Shown here piece by piece: positions 1 through 8,239 of a stretch of DNA of 18,170 nt. Position 1 is the stretch's first letter. Every line of letters starts with the position of its first letter. The stretch covers positions 1 through 18,170 of the forward strand of contig CAKZJI010000284.1 of the NCBI GenBank assembly GCA_936941515.1, written 5' to 3'. The translations under genes were made by a program, and so were the position numbers. The DNA is from an uncultured Propionibacteriaceae bacterium (GTDB taxonomy: Bacteria > Actinomycetota > Actinomycetes > Propionibacteriales > Propionibacteriaceae). Below the pieces are notes generated by a model. That model was not told the origin of the DNA and did no database searches. It worked only from the letters and a program-made list of their open reading frames with translations.

Positions 1-1
1 G

Positions 2-496
2 GACCTGAACGCCGTCTTCAACGCCATCCAGACTCTCGACGTCGTCGATGCCAGCAACATCTTCCTACTCGGGGCGAGCCAGGGTGGGTATGTCTCGGCT
101 CTGGAGGCCGCCGACCTGGAGGACCGGATCGCGGGCCTCATCCTGTACTTCCCCGCTCTCGTCATCCCCGACGACGCCCGCTCCCGCTTCGCCAGCGCAG
201 CCGACATCCCCGAAAAATACAGCCTCTTCGGCACCCCGGTCGGACGGATCTATTTCGCGGACGTCTACGACATGGATCCCTATTCCCTGATCTCCGGCTA
301 CACCGGCCCGGTGATCATCTTCCACGGCGACCAGGACAACATCGTCCCGATCTCGTACTCCCAGAACGCCGTCAACACCTCATACTCCAATGCGCAGCTC
401 GTGACCGTGGAGGGAGCCGGGCACTCCTTCGGCGGCGACGACGCGACGTCCGTCGCCGGGCAGACGATCTCCTTCATCGAAGCCCACCGGCGATGA
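2..496 (+). CDS. Alpha/beta hydrolase (esterase-like), C-terminal part
   Basis: The reading frame is open from the first bases, so the start lies outside the window; about 164 residues are visible. It holds the three parts of an alpha/beta-hydrolase active site in the right order: the nucleophile elbow GASQGG (Ser, about residues 24-29 of the visible part), the acid on HGDQDNIVP, and the catalytic His in GAGHSF near the C-terminus. The order and spacing fit the small serine esterases/peptidases that include cinnamoyl and feruloyl esterases, but the lid that would set the substrate is mostly missing or not diagnostic. It has no signal that it is secreted, though the N-terminus is not visible. 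It ends with TGA, converges on the TetR gene, and no strong terminator separates them. The fold is well supported; the substrate is unknown. Confidence 0.85.
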   Translation, partial: DLNAVFNAIQTLDVVDASNIFLLGASQGGYVSALEAADLEDRIAGLILYFPALVIPDDARSRFASAADIPEKYSLFGTPVGRIYFADVYDMDPYSLISGYTGPVIIFHGDQDNIVPISYSQNAVNTSYSNAQLVTVEGAGHSFGGDDATSVAGQTISFIEAHRR

Positions 497-572
497 CCCG
501 GACCGGGAGGTGACGGGGCGGTCGCCGTGAGCAGGCCGGGACGAGATGGCCGGGTCCACTGGACCGAGCACG

Positions 573-1166
573 TCAGCTGGAACGACCGGTCAAGTGAAGC
601 TGGACTGCCGGCGCGGTGCGAGCTACGAGCGTCTCGAAGTCCATGTCAGCGACCGGTGGCAACCGGATCACGTAGCGCACCAGGGCGGCCCCGACAAGAT
701 GCGCCATGGCCAGTCCCACTCCCTCCGGGTTCTCATCCAACACAGCCAGGCCAGGACGGTGAATCACCCCGGTGAGCAGGTCACGCATCCGGACGCCTGC
801 CACGTCATTGCCGAGCGCGGACCGCGCAAGCACCTGCATCTGCTCCCTGGTCTCCGGGCGCTCCCACATGCCCAGGTACCACCTGGTGACCCGCTCCCCC
901 AGCCCTCGCTCAGGACCGGACACTGCCTGCACCAGGGCGTCACCCACGCCGTCCGGAAGTTCCAGGGTCGCAGCGAACAGGCCGTCCTTGTTGCCGAAGT
1001 AGTGCGACAGCAACGCGACGTCCACGCCAGCCCGCTTGGCGATCGACCGCAGCGTCGCCCCCCGGAAACCAGCCGCCGCGAACTCCTGGCGCGCCGCGGC
1101 CAGGATCACAGCCCGGTTGTCACCACCTCCGACCGGCCGTCCTGTGCGCTTGCCCATAGTGCTCAT
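573..1166 (-). CDS. TetR/AcrR-family transcriptional regulator
   Basis: This 197-residue protein has the usual TetR length. The N-terminal helix-turn-helix is clear: AILAAARQEFAAAGF, then TLRSIAKRAGVDVALLSHYF followed by GNKDGLF, the classic TetR recognition-helix region (about residues 19-65). The rest is an alpha-helical ligand/dimer domain with no recognisable ligand signature. ATG at 1166 is chosen because a -10-like TAGAGT lies six bases upstream, which suggests a leaderless message; an in-frame ATG at 1157 is possible, and neither has a good Shine-Dalgarno sequence. The gene is divergent from the HXXEE membrane protein, and repeated dyad DNA lies between the two promoters. The inference is that it represses itself and that neighbour. 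The family call is firm; the target is inferred. Confidence 0.93.
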   Translation of the reverse strand: MSTMGKRTGRPVGGGDNRAVILAAARQEFAAAGFRGATLRSIAKRAGVDVALLSHYFGNKDGLFAATLELPDGVGDALVQAVSGPERGLGERVTRWYLGMWERPETREQMQVLARSALGNDVAGVRMRDLLTGVIHRPGLAVLDENPEGVGLAMAHLVGAALVRYVIRLPPVADMDFETLVARTAPAVQLHLTGRSS

Positions 1167-1172
1167 GAGAGG

Positions 1173-1200
1173 ACTCTACCCAGAAATCATCATCTGTTGA
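1173..1200 (-). promoter_or_regulatory. Putative promoter of the TetR gene, leaderless type
   Basis: On the minus strand TCAACA (1200-1195) and TAGAGT (1178-1173) are 16 bases apart, and TAGAGT sits six bases before the ATG at 1166. The -35 matches consensus at four of six positions. The dyad CAGAAATCATCATCTG (1181-1196) covers the spacer, so a repressor bound there would block it. Confidence 0.4.
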
Positions 1201-1216
1201 CATCATCATTTGATGA
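1181..1216. promoter_or_regulatory. Putative TetR operator pair in the divergent promoter region
   Basis: TCATCA-TT-TGATGA (1203-1216) is a perfect inverted repeat lying wholly within the -35/-10 spacer of the rightward promoter. A second copy of its core, ATCATCAT (1186-1193), repeats that at 1202-1209 exactly 16 bases away and lies in the spacer of the leftward promoter inside CAGAAATCATCATCTG. Two similar sites, each covering one promoter, is a usual layout for an autorepressing TetR protein. Binding is inferred, not shown. Confidence 0.55.
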
Positions 1217-1224
1217 GGTATGAT
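1197..1224 (+). promoter_or_regulatory. Strong sigma70-type promoter for the HXXEE gene
   Basis: TTGACA (1197-1202) is a perfect -35, and TATGAT (1219-1224) is a near-perfect -10 with a 16-base spacer. It points at the ATG at 1285 and would give a leader of about 55 bases. It is the best-matching promoter in the window. Confidence 0.75.
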
Positions 1225-1284
1225 TGGAGGGGACCCAGGGAGCGGTGCGGTCGCTCCCCCGAGGAACTGAGGAGTGGACGGGTT

Positions 1285-1980
1285 ATGAAGTTTCTGTTGC
1301 GTCACTGGTTCGACATAGGCGGGGTGATCGTCATCCCCGTCCTGATATGGGCATGGCTCGGCAACCTCCCGACCGTGCAGCTCATCCTGGTGCTGAACCT
1401 CGCCGTCATCCTCATCCACCAGTTCGAGGAGTACCGGTTCCCCGGCGGCGAGCCCTGGGTCCTGAACGAGGTACTGTGCGAGACGTTGTGGAGGACGCCG
1501 AAGAAGGACGTGCCCGCCGACCGGTTCCCCACAAACCAGCTCAGCTGTATCTGGATCAACCTGGCGGCCTGGGTCTTCTACCTTCTTCCGGCGCTCTTCC
1601 CCAATCAGGTCTGGCTAGGGCTTGCGCCCATATTGGCGGGTTTTCCCGCGCAGTTCATCGCCCACGGCATCATCACGAATCGCAGGCTGAGGACCTTCTA
1701 CAATCCCGGGCTTGGCGCCGTCGTCCTCGGGCACCTGCCCCTCGCGGTCTGGTACCTCATCGAGGTCTATCAGCAGCGCATCATCCACTGGTGGGACTGG
1801 GTCCTCGGGCTTCTCCTGCTCGGATTCTTCACGGGAGTCATCATGCAGCTCATCGGCTTCCGCGTCCTCGCTCCCCTCGGCGCGGAGAAACACCATTACG
1901 ACCCCGACGAGTACAACCGGTGGGACCGCGAACGTCGTCTCACCCGCGCAGGCATCACGCCTAGACCCACAGAAACGTAA
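1285..1980 (+). CDS. HXXEE domain-containing membrane protein
   Basis: The frame is open further up, but ATG 1285 is chosen because AGGAG lies ten bases before it and the promoter -10 is at 1219-1224, which leaves upstream starts outside the message. The 231-residue product has about five to six hydrophobic segments (roughly residues 10-27, 32-46, 90-107, 110-128, 145-165 and 175-198). It carries the family motif H45-Q-F-E48-E49 at the end of the second segment. HXXEE proteins are small multi-span membrane proteins of unknown biochemical function, often found beside TetR-type regulators, as here. The C-terminal tail (about 30 residues, rich in Arg, Asp and Glu) is hydrophilic. The family is sure because of the motif and topology; a role in response to a ligand sensed by the neighbouring TetR is inference. 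Confidence 0.88.
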   Translation: MKFLLRHWFDIGGVIVIPVLIWAWLGNLPTVQLILVLNLAVILIHQFEEYRFPGGEPWVLNEVLCETLWRTPKKDVPADRFPTNQLSCIWINLAAWVFYLLPALFPNQVWLGLAPILAGFPAQFIAHGIITNRRLRTFYNPGLGAVVLGHLPLAVWYLIEVYQQRIIHWWDWVLGLLLLGFFTGVIMQLIGFRVLAPLGAEKHHYDPDEYNRWDRERRLTRAGITPRPTET

Positions 1981-1987
1981 ACACACC

Positions 1988-2251
1988 TCACCGACACACC
2001 ACCAGAAACCACTCATGACCATCAGGAACCGCGGCGGGAATCAGGTCACCGACCTCGTGGAGTCTCTCGGCTTTGCCACACTCGTCCCGCTCGCTGTCGA
2101 AGGCGCGTATCTCGCATAGCACCAGCCCTGATTCCACAGTGAAAACTTCCACCGTCATAGCTCGGTGGCCGATGGCAACGGCCGGATTGCTCCCGAAGGC
2201 AACGAAGTACCTGGCTTCGGCGTCGTGGAGCAGGCTATCAGCCATGGACAT
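1988..2251 (-). CDS. Small hypothetical protein, 87 residues
   Basis: This ORF ends seven bases from the stop of the HXXEE gene, on the opposite strand, and lies downstream of the ABC transporter operon with a 129-base gap. I do not recognise a family. The translation looks protein-like: a mixed composition with alternating hydrophobic residues in its middle (AMTVEVFTVESGLVLCEIRAF), suggesting a small beta-rich protein, and a C-terminal EWFLVVCR. An in-frame TAA three codons before the ATG at 2251 fixes the upstream limit; an ATG two codons later is an alternative. No clear Shine-Dalgarno sequence precedes either. The third codon positions are less GC-rich than in the neighbours, which may mean transfer or that it is not translated. 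Coding status is only moderately supported. Confidence 0.45.
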   Translation of the reverse strand: MSMADSLLHDAEARYFVAFGSNPAVAIGHRAMTVEVFTVESGLVLCEIRAFDSERDECGKAERLHEVGDLIPAAVPDGHEWFLVVCR

Positions 2252-2316
2252 GCCAGCCAGTTAAGCAGCAGGTACCACACCAAACGCTCTTCCAGGCTTG
2301 CCAGGGCAACTGCTCT

Positions 2317-2370
2317 CCGGTAGGTAGCAGTTTTTGGCAGGCAGACCAGCCTTTTGTTGCCACCTACCGG
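2317..2370. repeat. Inverted repeat downstream of the ABC operon
   Basis: CCGGTAGGTAGCA (2317-2329) and TGCCACCTACCGG (2358-2370) pair at 12 of 13 positions around a 28-base loop. A further small palindrome GTAGGTCCTAC (2374-2384) overlaps the stop codon of the last transporter gene, so the TAGGT/ACCTA motif occurs four times in under 70 bases. A hairpin could form in the operon's transcript, but no U-tract follows it on the minus strand, so a plain intrinsic terminator is doubtful. It may instead be an mRNA 3'-end stabiliser or a protein-binding site. Confidence 0.5.
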
Positions 2371-2380
2371 ACCGTAGGTC

Positions 2381-4111
2381 CTACAGCTGCCAGCGGGAGG
2401 CTGCGGTGTAGGCCTCCACGAAACCGCGGAAGGGACCGTCCTGTCCGGTGAGCTCCGGCACCGTCCCGGCCTGCGCGACCCGCGCGCCACCAGGCGACGG
2501 CTCCAGGAACACGACCTGGTCGGCCTGCCGGATGGTGGACAGCCGGTGCGCGACCACCAGCACCGTGCGCCCCCGGGACAGCTCCCGGATGACCTCGGTG
2601 ATCGCCGACTCGTTCTCACCGTCGAGGGCGGAGGTGATCTCGTCGAGCAGCAGGATCGGGGCGTCCTTCAGGAATGCCCGTGCGATGGACACCCGCTGCC
2701 GCTCCCCACCCGACAGGCTCACCCCGCCGGGGCCGACAGGAGTGTCCCAGCCGTGCGGGAGGGCCTCGATGACCTTGTCGAGGCTGGCGCGTCGGGCGGC
2801 CTCCTCCAGTTTCTCGTCGGTGGCGTCGGGCCGTGCGATCCGCAGGTTCTCGCGGATGGTGGTGTCGAACAGGTAGACCTCCTGGAAGACCATCGACGTC
2901 ATCGCCATGATCTCGGCGGTCGGCAGGTGACGCACATCGACACCGCCGATGCTCACCATCCCAGCCGTGACATCCCAGAACCGGGCCGCCAGGCGCAACA
3001 CCGTCGACTTGCCGGCTCCGGACGGGCCGACGAGCGCCGTGACCCTTCCCTGCTCGGCGGTCAGCGACACCCCGTCGAGGACTGGCCGTCCCTCCTCGTA
3101 GGAGAACGACACGTCACGCAGCACGATGTCGGTGCCCTTCGGTTCGCCGACCTGCTCGGGCGACGGCTCCGGCAGCGGTTTCGCGTCGAGGATGGAGACG
3201 ATGGCTTTGAACGCGACGACCGCGTTGTCAGCCTCCGAGGCGTAGAGGACGCCCTTGGTCAGCGGCAGCAGCATCCGCGCGACCACTGTGACGATGGCGA
3301 GATACGCGACGACATCCAGTCGGTGCCCGCTGACGAACGACAACCCCAGGGCCAGCACCACCGCGAAGGTCGTGTTGAGGATCAAGGTGAAGAACTGGCC
3401 AGGTCGGCCCTTGATGCGCAGGCCGTCGAGGGTGGCCTTGGAGTCGGCTTCCAGGACCTCCTGCACCGGCTTCCAGCCCTTCTCGCTCACTCCGGTGGCC
3501 CGCAGCACCGGCTGCAGGCGCGCGAACTCGACGAGCCGTCCGGCGGCGGCAGCGGCAGCCTGGTCCTCCATCTCGTTGGCGCGGGTGGTGGCCGAGCGCA
3601 TCATCCGCCACACCAGGTACAGCGGCACGATGGCGACCGCCATGATGAGGGCCAGTGGCCACTCGACGATCCCGACGGCCACCAGCATCACCAGCGGCAC
3701 AATGAAAGCGTTGCACAGGTTGGCGATCACCATCGAGCACAGGTGGGAGAGAGTGTTGACCTCCTTGGAGGTCACGTTGACGACGGCAGCCTCCCGTTTA
3801 GCGTTGAACCATCCAAGCGGCAGAGCCAGGACATGCTCGGCGACGCGGTCGATCATCGTGTCACAGACCTCGAAGACGCTCACCCTGTAGGACCGGAACA
3901 TGGCGATGGCATCGACGACGAAGGTGACCACACCCAGCGTCACCACCGCGATCAGCCAGCCGGTCAGCGACTCCGAACGGGCGTACAGAGCCCGCAGGAA
4001 GGGGATCATGAGCGCCAGGGTGACGCCCTGCAGAACAGCGGAGGCCACAAACCAGCCGACGATGACACGCATCTCGGCGGCGTTGACGACACGAATCATG
4101 AGCTTCCACAT
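2381..4111 (-). CDS. ABC half-transporter, permease-ATPase fusion (second subunit)
   Basis: The product is 576 residues: an exporter-type membrane domain with six predicted helices (about 1-300) and an ATPase. Motifs in order: Walker A GPSGAGKST (362-370), Q-loop VFQEVYLF, signature LSGGERQR, Walker B ILLLDEITSALD with the catalytic Glu, and the switch His in VVAHRLSTI. All are intact. ATG 4111 is chosen over GTG 4117 because GGAGG stands seven bases before it; the GTG is too close to that site. The start is two bases from the TGA of the preceding half-transporter, so the two are translated together and probably form a heterodimer. Pairs of this build include multidrug exporters and also YbtPQ/IrtAB, which import iron-siderophores. 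Position in an operon with an importer module favours import, but the substrate is not shown. Confidence 0.93.
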   Translation of the reverse strand: MWKLMIRVVNAAEMRVIVGWFVASAVLQGVTLALMIPFLRALYARSESLTGWLIAVVTLGVVTFVVDAIAMFRSYRVSVFEVCDTMIDRVAEHVLALPLGWFNAKREAAVVNVTSKEVNTLSHLCSMVIANLCNAFIVPLVMLVAVGIVEWPLALIMAVAIVPLYLVWRMMRSATTRANEMEDQAAAAAAGRLVEFARLQPVLRATGVSEKGWKPVQEVLEADSKATLDGLRIKGRPGQFFTLILNTTFAVVLALGLSFVSGHRLDVVAYLAIVTVVARMLLPLTKGVLYASEADNAVVAFKAIVSILDAKPLPEPSPEQVGEPKGTDIVLRDVSFSYEEGRPVLDGVSLTAEQGRVTALVGPSGAGKSTVLRLAARFWDVTAGMVSIGGVDVRHLPTAEIMAMTSMVFQEVYLFDTTIRENLRIARPDATDEKLEEAARRASLDKVIEALPHGWDTPVGPGGVSLSGGERQRVSIARAFLKDAPILLLDEITSALDGENESAITEVIRELSRGRTVLVVAHRLSTIRQADQVVFLEPSPGGARVAQAGTVPELTGQDGPFRGFVEAYTAASRWQL

Positions 4112-4113
4112 GG

Positions 4114-5874
4114 TCACTCCTCCTTCGCAGCGGCGGAAAGGGCCAGGTCCTGGTTTCGCCACATGGTGGCGTAGCGGCCGTTAGCTGCCACCAGATCGTC
4201 GTGGCGGCCCCGTTCGACGATCTGCCCGTCCTCCAGGACGAGGATCTGGTCCGCATCGCGGATGGTGGTCAGGCGGTGGGCAATGATGACGACGGTCCTG
4301 CCCTCCGCCAGCCTGGTCAGCGCCTGGTGAATGTCATGCTCCGATTGCGGATCGGCCTGGGCGGTGGCCTCGTCGAGCACCAGGATGGGCGCATCCTGGA
4401 GGTATGCCCTGGCGAGGGTGATGCGCTGCCTCTCGCCGCCGGAGAGGAACCCGCCCTCCTCGCCCAGGATCGTGTCGTAGCCCTTCGGCAGGCGCATGAT
4501 CCGGTCGTGGACGCAGGCGGCGCGGGCGGCGGCCTCGACCTGCTCGCGGGTGGCGCCGGGCCTTCCCAGCGCGATGTTGTCGAAGACGGAGTCGTTGGTC
4601 AGGGCGACGTCCTGCAGCACGATCGAAACTCGCGACAGCAGCCAGGAGAAAGTCGCCTCCCGCACATCCACGCCGCTGATCCTCACCGCCCCCTGGTCGA
4701 TGTCGTGGAACCGGGCGATGAGCTGAGCCAGCGTGGACTTGCCGCCTCCCGAGGGGCCGACGAGCGCCGTCACCGTACCCGGTTCGGCCGTGAACGAGAC
4801 CCCCTTCAACACGGGCGTATCGGGTTCGTAGGAGAAGGTCACGTCATCGACCTCGATGCGGCCGGGCGCGTCGCCGTCGCCCTGGTCAAAGGCGCCCTGG
4901 GGCATGGGCTCCTCGGATAGCAGATCCGCGGTGGACTGAGCGGCCATCCTGGACTCGTACATGTGCTGCGCCAGGCCGATCAGCACGTTGAGGCCGTCGG
5001 GCAGCCCGGGAGCGAGAAGAAAGAACGGCAGGGTCGCCGACAGTGGGGTCCAGCCCTGGGACGTGAACACCACGGCGAGGACGGCGACGGTGGCGAACAC
5101 CGTCGCCGGACGCAGCAGCGCACCGAGCAGGCTGATCGACTTCCCAGACTGGCTGACCCACTGATAGGACAGGTCCGAGAACTGGTGGCGGGCGGCGCTG
5201 AAGCGGGTGCGGGTGGCGTCGGTGGCCTGGAAGTTCTTGATCTCCTTGATTCCCTCCAGCATCTCGACGGTCGCAGCAGCCAGCCCTGTCTGCGCCTCGC
5301 CGAACCGCGAGGTGATGTCACCGAGGCCGCGCATGGTGGTGACCGCGATCACCGCGATGATCAGCACCCACAGGCCGATCAGCGCCAGAGCCAGTCGCCA
5401 GTCCGTCCAGAACAGGTAGACGGCTCCGGCTGCGACGCCGACCAGGGCATTGGTGACATCGCCCGGCACATGCGCCACGAGCGTGTGGATGGCGGCGGTG
5501 TCGTCGCACACGGTCTTGCGGATGGCTCCGTGGGGAATCTGGGCGACCTTGCCCAGGGGCAGGCGGCTGAAGGCCTCCACCAGGAGCCCACGCAGCTGGT
5601 GCCGCAGCTTGGCCTCGGCAAGGTGGGTGACGCCCAGGCCCATCAGGTAGAGCAGCTGGTAGGCCAGCAGCGCGACGACCGCCACCGCGGCCCACGACCA
5701 CGGGTTGGCTGCCCAGCCCTCATGCCCTCCCTCGCCGAGCCAGATCGCGGCCATCTGGGTGAGAGCCACGAAGGGCACGATGCTGAGCACCGCGCCGGCT
5801 GCGGTGAGCAGGCCCGAGAGGATCATCGCCCCACGCGCAGGCCTGATGAGATCACCGATGGTTACTGCTGCCAT
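4114..5874 (-). CDS. ABC half-transporter, permease-ATPase fusion (first subunit)
   Basis: This 586-residue protein has the exporter fold: six hydrophobic segments in the first 300 residues, beginning ALILSGLLTAAGAVLS-like helix at about 16-38, then an ATPase. Walker A GPSGGGKST is at 373-381, Q-loop VLQDVALT follows, signature LSGGERQR is at about 477-484, Walker B is LVLDEATAQAD, and the switch His is in IIAHRLTTI. The ATP site is complete. AGGAGGAGACA directly before ATG 5874 is a strong ribosome binding site. The gene follows the fused ECF gene after 43 bases and is followed without a gap by its partner. The membrane domains of the two partners differ clearly, so they are two subunits of one transporter rather than a recent duplication. 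The role within the operon is inferred. Confidence 0.93.
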   Translation of the reverse strand: MAAVTIGDLIRPARGAMILSGLLTAAGAVLSIVPFVALTQMAAIWLGEGGHEGWAANPWSWAAVAVVALLAYQLLYLMGLGVTHLAEAKLRHQLRGLLVEAFSRLPLGKVAQIPHGAIRKTVCDDTAAIHTLVAHVPGDVTNALVGVAAGAVYLFWTDWRLALALIGLWVLIIAVIAVTTMRGLGDITSRFGEAQTGLAAATVEMLEGIKEIKNFQATDATRTRFSAARHQFSDLSYQWVSQSGKSISLLGALLRPATVFATVAVLAVVFTSQGWTPLSATLPFFLLAPGLPDGLNVLIGLAQHMYESRMAAQSTADLLSEEPMPQGAFDQGDGDAPGRIEVDDVTFSYEPDTPVLKGVSFTAEPGTVTALVGPSGGGKSTLAQLIARFHDIDQGAVRISGVDVREATFSWLLSRVSIVLQDVALTNDSVFDNIALGRPGATREQVEAAARAACVHDRIMRLPKGYDTILGEEGGFLSGGERQRITLARAYLQDAPILVLDEATAQADPQSEHDIHQALTRLAEGRTVVIIAHRLTTIRDADQILVLEDGQIVERGRHDDLVAANGRYATMWRNQDLALSAAAKEE

Positions 5875-5917
5875 TGTCTCCTCCTGTTCCCGAGATTCTC
5901 GGCTGCGTCTACGGTGG

Positions 5918-8239
5918 TCATCCGAGCCACCACCACAGGCCGGCAGTCACCGACCACACGACCACGACGACCACTGCGTCACGCATCCGCCACGGCACAT
6001 CGAGCAGCTCCGTTCGTCTCGGGTGGGCTCCGAAGGCCCGCGAGTCCATGGACAGTGCCACTCGTTCGGCGTGCTGGATCGCGAGGATCATCAGCGGCAC
6101 CACCGAGGACAGCCAGCGCACGACGGGCGCCAGCACTCCCCAGCGACGTCCGATGCCCCGGAGAGCGCGTGCGGTGCGCAGGATCACAAAGTCTTGACGG
6201 AAGCGGGTGACGAAGGCGATGGCCGCGATCCCCGCTGAGCCGACGCGGTAGGGCAGGCGGAATGTGCCGGTCAGGGTGCGCATCAGGCTGTCCGGGTCGG
6301 CGCTGATCCCGGACAGCAGCACCAGAGCGATCAGCGCCGCGATCCCGGTGCCCGCGGTGAGGGCGTCGCCCCGCTCGAAGAATCGCGCCTCGACGGCAGC
6401 CCCCTTCAGACCCGAGAACGCCCAGACCATCAGGGCTGCGATGGCCCAGATGCCGACCACCGACCCGATGGTGCGGCGCAGTGTGGCGCGGGCTGCGGCG
6501 ATGAGCACGCATGCCAGCGCCATGATGGCGAGGTTCAGGGCCAGGTTCCTGAGGACGAAGATCCCCACCATGGCGGGGATCAGCGCCAGGAACATCATCA
6601 GGGGGTTCATCCCCGTGAACAGGCCGCGACGTTCGCGGGGACGTTCCGGGATCCCGGCCTCGACGGGGAGGGCGGGTTTGCCGGTCTCATCCCTCAGGGG
6701 CAGGGCCAGCAGGTGGGTGCAGTGGTCAAGGGCCAGCTCCAGATGATGGGTGGCCATGATGACGGTCCGTCCCTGAGCACGCAGCTCGTCGATGAAGGCC
6801 ATCAGCTCGCAGGTGTTGTCCCAGTCCTGCCCATAAGTGGGCTCGTCCAGGACCACGACGCCACGTCCCTCACTGACCATGGTGGCGACGGTGAGGCGAC
6901 GGCCCTGTCCGCCGGACAGGGTGAGGGGGTGGTGTCCACGGTGCCGTGTCAGGTGGAACTGCTCCAGCAGTTCATCGACTCGCTCAGCCGGCGTGCCGCC
7001 GACAGACAGCTCAGCCTCGACGGTGGATGCGACGAACTGGTGTTCGGGATTCTGGAACACGTACCCCACGGGATGCCGGCCACGCCTGACGGGCTGCCCG
7101 CACACCGTGGCGTGGGTGGCGGTGGAGCCCACCAGCCCGGCCAGGGCGGACAGCAGCGACGACTTGCCCGCACCGTTGGGTCCGATCAGGGCGACGAACT
7201 CGCCACCGCCAAGCCGCATCGTCACCTCGGGGGATCGCCCCGGGACGCTCAGGCCGGCCACGTCGACGTGGGGCTCCTCATCTGCGGCCCGGTCATCGGT
7301 GGTGTCGATGACCGGAATCTCACGCCACCCTTCGGGACCGCGCTCGAAGCTGCGCACCGCACCGGGGGCGCAGAAGTCGGTGAGCTGCGGGACCGGCCCA
7401 GGCTCGGTACCGGCGCGCAGGGCTCGCGGCAGCCACATCCCGGCATCGGCCAACTCGTCACGGTGTCGGCTAAAGACCTCATCCGGTGGTCCGCAGGCTA
7501 TGGTGCGACCATCGGCGTCGAGCGCCAGGACCTGGTCGACGATGGGCAGCGCCGGATCAAGGTCATGGTCGATGACGACGACCCCCATGCCGTCGGCGAC
7601 GAGCCCCGCGACCAGCGTGTAGAAGTCGCGCTGGCCGGCGGGATCGATGGTGCTGGTGGGTTCGTCGAGGACCAGCAGCCTGGGACGCATGGCGAGGGCG
7701 ACGGCCACCGCGAGGCGTTGCCGCTGCCCACCAGACAGCGTCCAGGGATCGTCCCAGATCCGATCCAGGAGTCCGACGCTGCGCAGAGCCTCCACCACCC
7801 GCGAGGCGATCTCGTCGCGGGGGAGGCACAGGTTCTGCAGCGGGAAGGCGACGTCGTCGTGGACGGTGCGGGTGACCACTGCGGCGTCGGGATTCTGCCC
7901 GACATAGGCGATGTGGCCGGAGATGAGCTGGACGGAGGCGTCGGCGATCTCGGTGCCCGCCAATTGAAGGCTGCCGGAGTACTCGGAGGCCAGGCAGTGA
8001 GGCACGAGTCCGCACAACGCACGCACCAGGGTGGTCTTGCCACAGCCCGACGGGCCGATCACGGCGGTGACCTTCCCCACCAGCTGGTCGAAGCTGACTT
8101 GCCGGAGGATCCACTCCTGCCTTCCGAGGTAGTGCACGGAGAGGTCCCGCACCTCAACCAGGACACCGTCGTCAGCACCCTGCGGCCGGAGGCCGGTCAC
8201 ATCGTCCGGCTCTGTGAGAACGTCGTCGGGCTCAGGCAT
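5918..8239 (-). CDS. ECF transporter energising module: ATPase-ATPase-T fusion
   Basis: One 773-residue chain carries three parts. The first ATPase has Walker A GPSGCGKTT (about 62-70), YVGQNPDAAVV, signature LSGGQRQR, Walker B LLVLDEPTSTID and switch His VVIDHDL. The second has GPNGAGKSS, YVFQNPEHQFV, LSGGQGRR, VVVLDEPTYGQD and MATHHLE. The C-terminal part from about 540 has five or more membrane helices and the EcfT coupling signatures ARALRGIG and SMDSRAFG, which bind the ATPase grooves. ECF importers normally use separate A, A' and T chains, and fusions of A-A' are common; the additional T fusion makes this a compact version. ATG 8239 overlaps the TGA of the S-component gene by eight bases (ATGCCTGA), so the S subunit is its partner. 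The second signature, with GR in place of QR, is slightly unusual. Confidence 0.94.
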   Translation of the reverse strand: MPEPDDVLTEPDDVTGLRPQGADDGVLVEVRDLSVHYLGRQEWILRQVSFDQLVGKVTAVIGPSGCGKTTLVRALCGLVPHCLASEYSGSLQLAGTEIADASVQLISGHIAYVGQNPDAAVVTRTVHDDVAFPLQNLCLPRDEIASRVVEALRSVGLLDRIWDDPWTLSGGQRQRLAVAVALAMRPRLLVLDEPTSTIDPAGQRDFYTLVAGLVADGMGVVVIDHDLDPALPIVDQVLALDADGRTIACGPPDEVFSRHRDELADAGMWLPRALRAGTEPGPVPQLTDFCAPGAVRSFERGPEGWREIPVIDTTDDRAADEEPHVDVAGLSVPGRSPEVTMRLGGGEFVALIGPNGAGKSSLLSALAGLVGSTATHATVCGQPVRRGRHPVGYVFQNPEHQFVASTVEAELSVGGTPAERVDELLEQFHLTRHRGHHPLTLSGGQGRRLTVATMVSEGRGVVVLDEPTYGQDWDNTCELMAFIDELRAQGRTVIMATHHLELALDHCTHLLALPLRDETGKPALPVEAGIPERPRERRGLFTGMNPLMMFLALIPAMVGIFVLRNLALNLAIMALACVLIAAARATLRRTIGSVVGIWAIAALMVWAFSGLKGAAVEARFFERGDALTAGTGIAALIALVLLSGISADPDSLMRTLTGTFRLPYRVGSAGIAAIAFVTRFRQDFVILRTARALRGIGRRWGVLAPVVRWLSSVVPLMILAIQHAERVALSMDSRAFGAHPRRTELLDVPWRMRDAVVVVVVWSVTAGLWWWLG

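Noticed and set aside
553..565. GGTCCA-C-TGGACC palindrome between the hydrolase and TetR stops as terminator
   Set aside because: The loop is too small, and there is no T-tract on either strand.
2546..4174. Long plus-strand ORF opposite the ABC half-transporter
   Set aside because: It is a shadow of the minus-strand gene, rich in His, Asp, Gln and Arg with no recognisable domain; high GC makes such antisense frames open. The same holds for 4963-6210, 6713-8461 and the frames 11788-13323 and 13351-14424 opposite the glycan genes.
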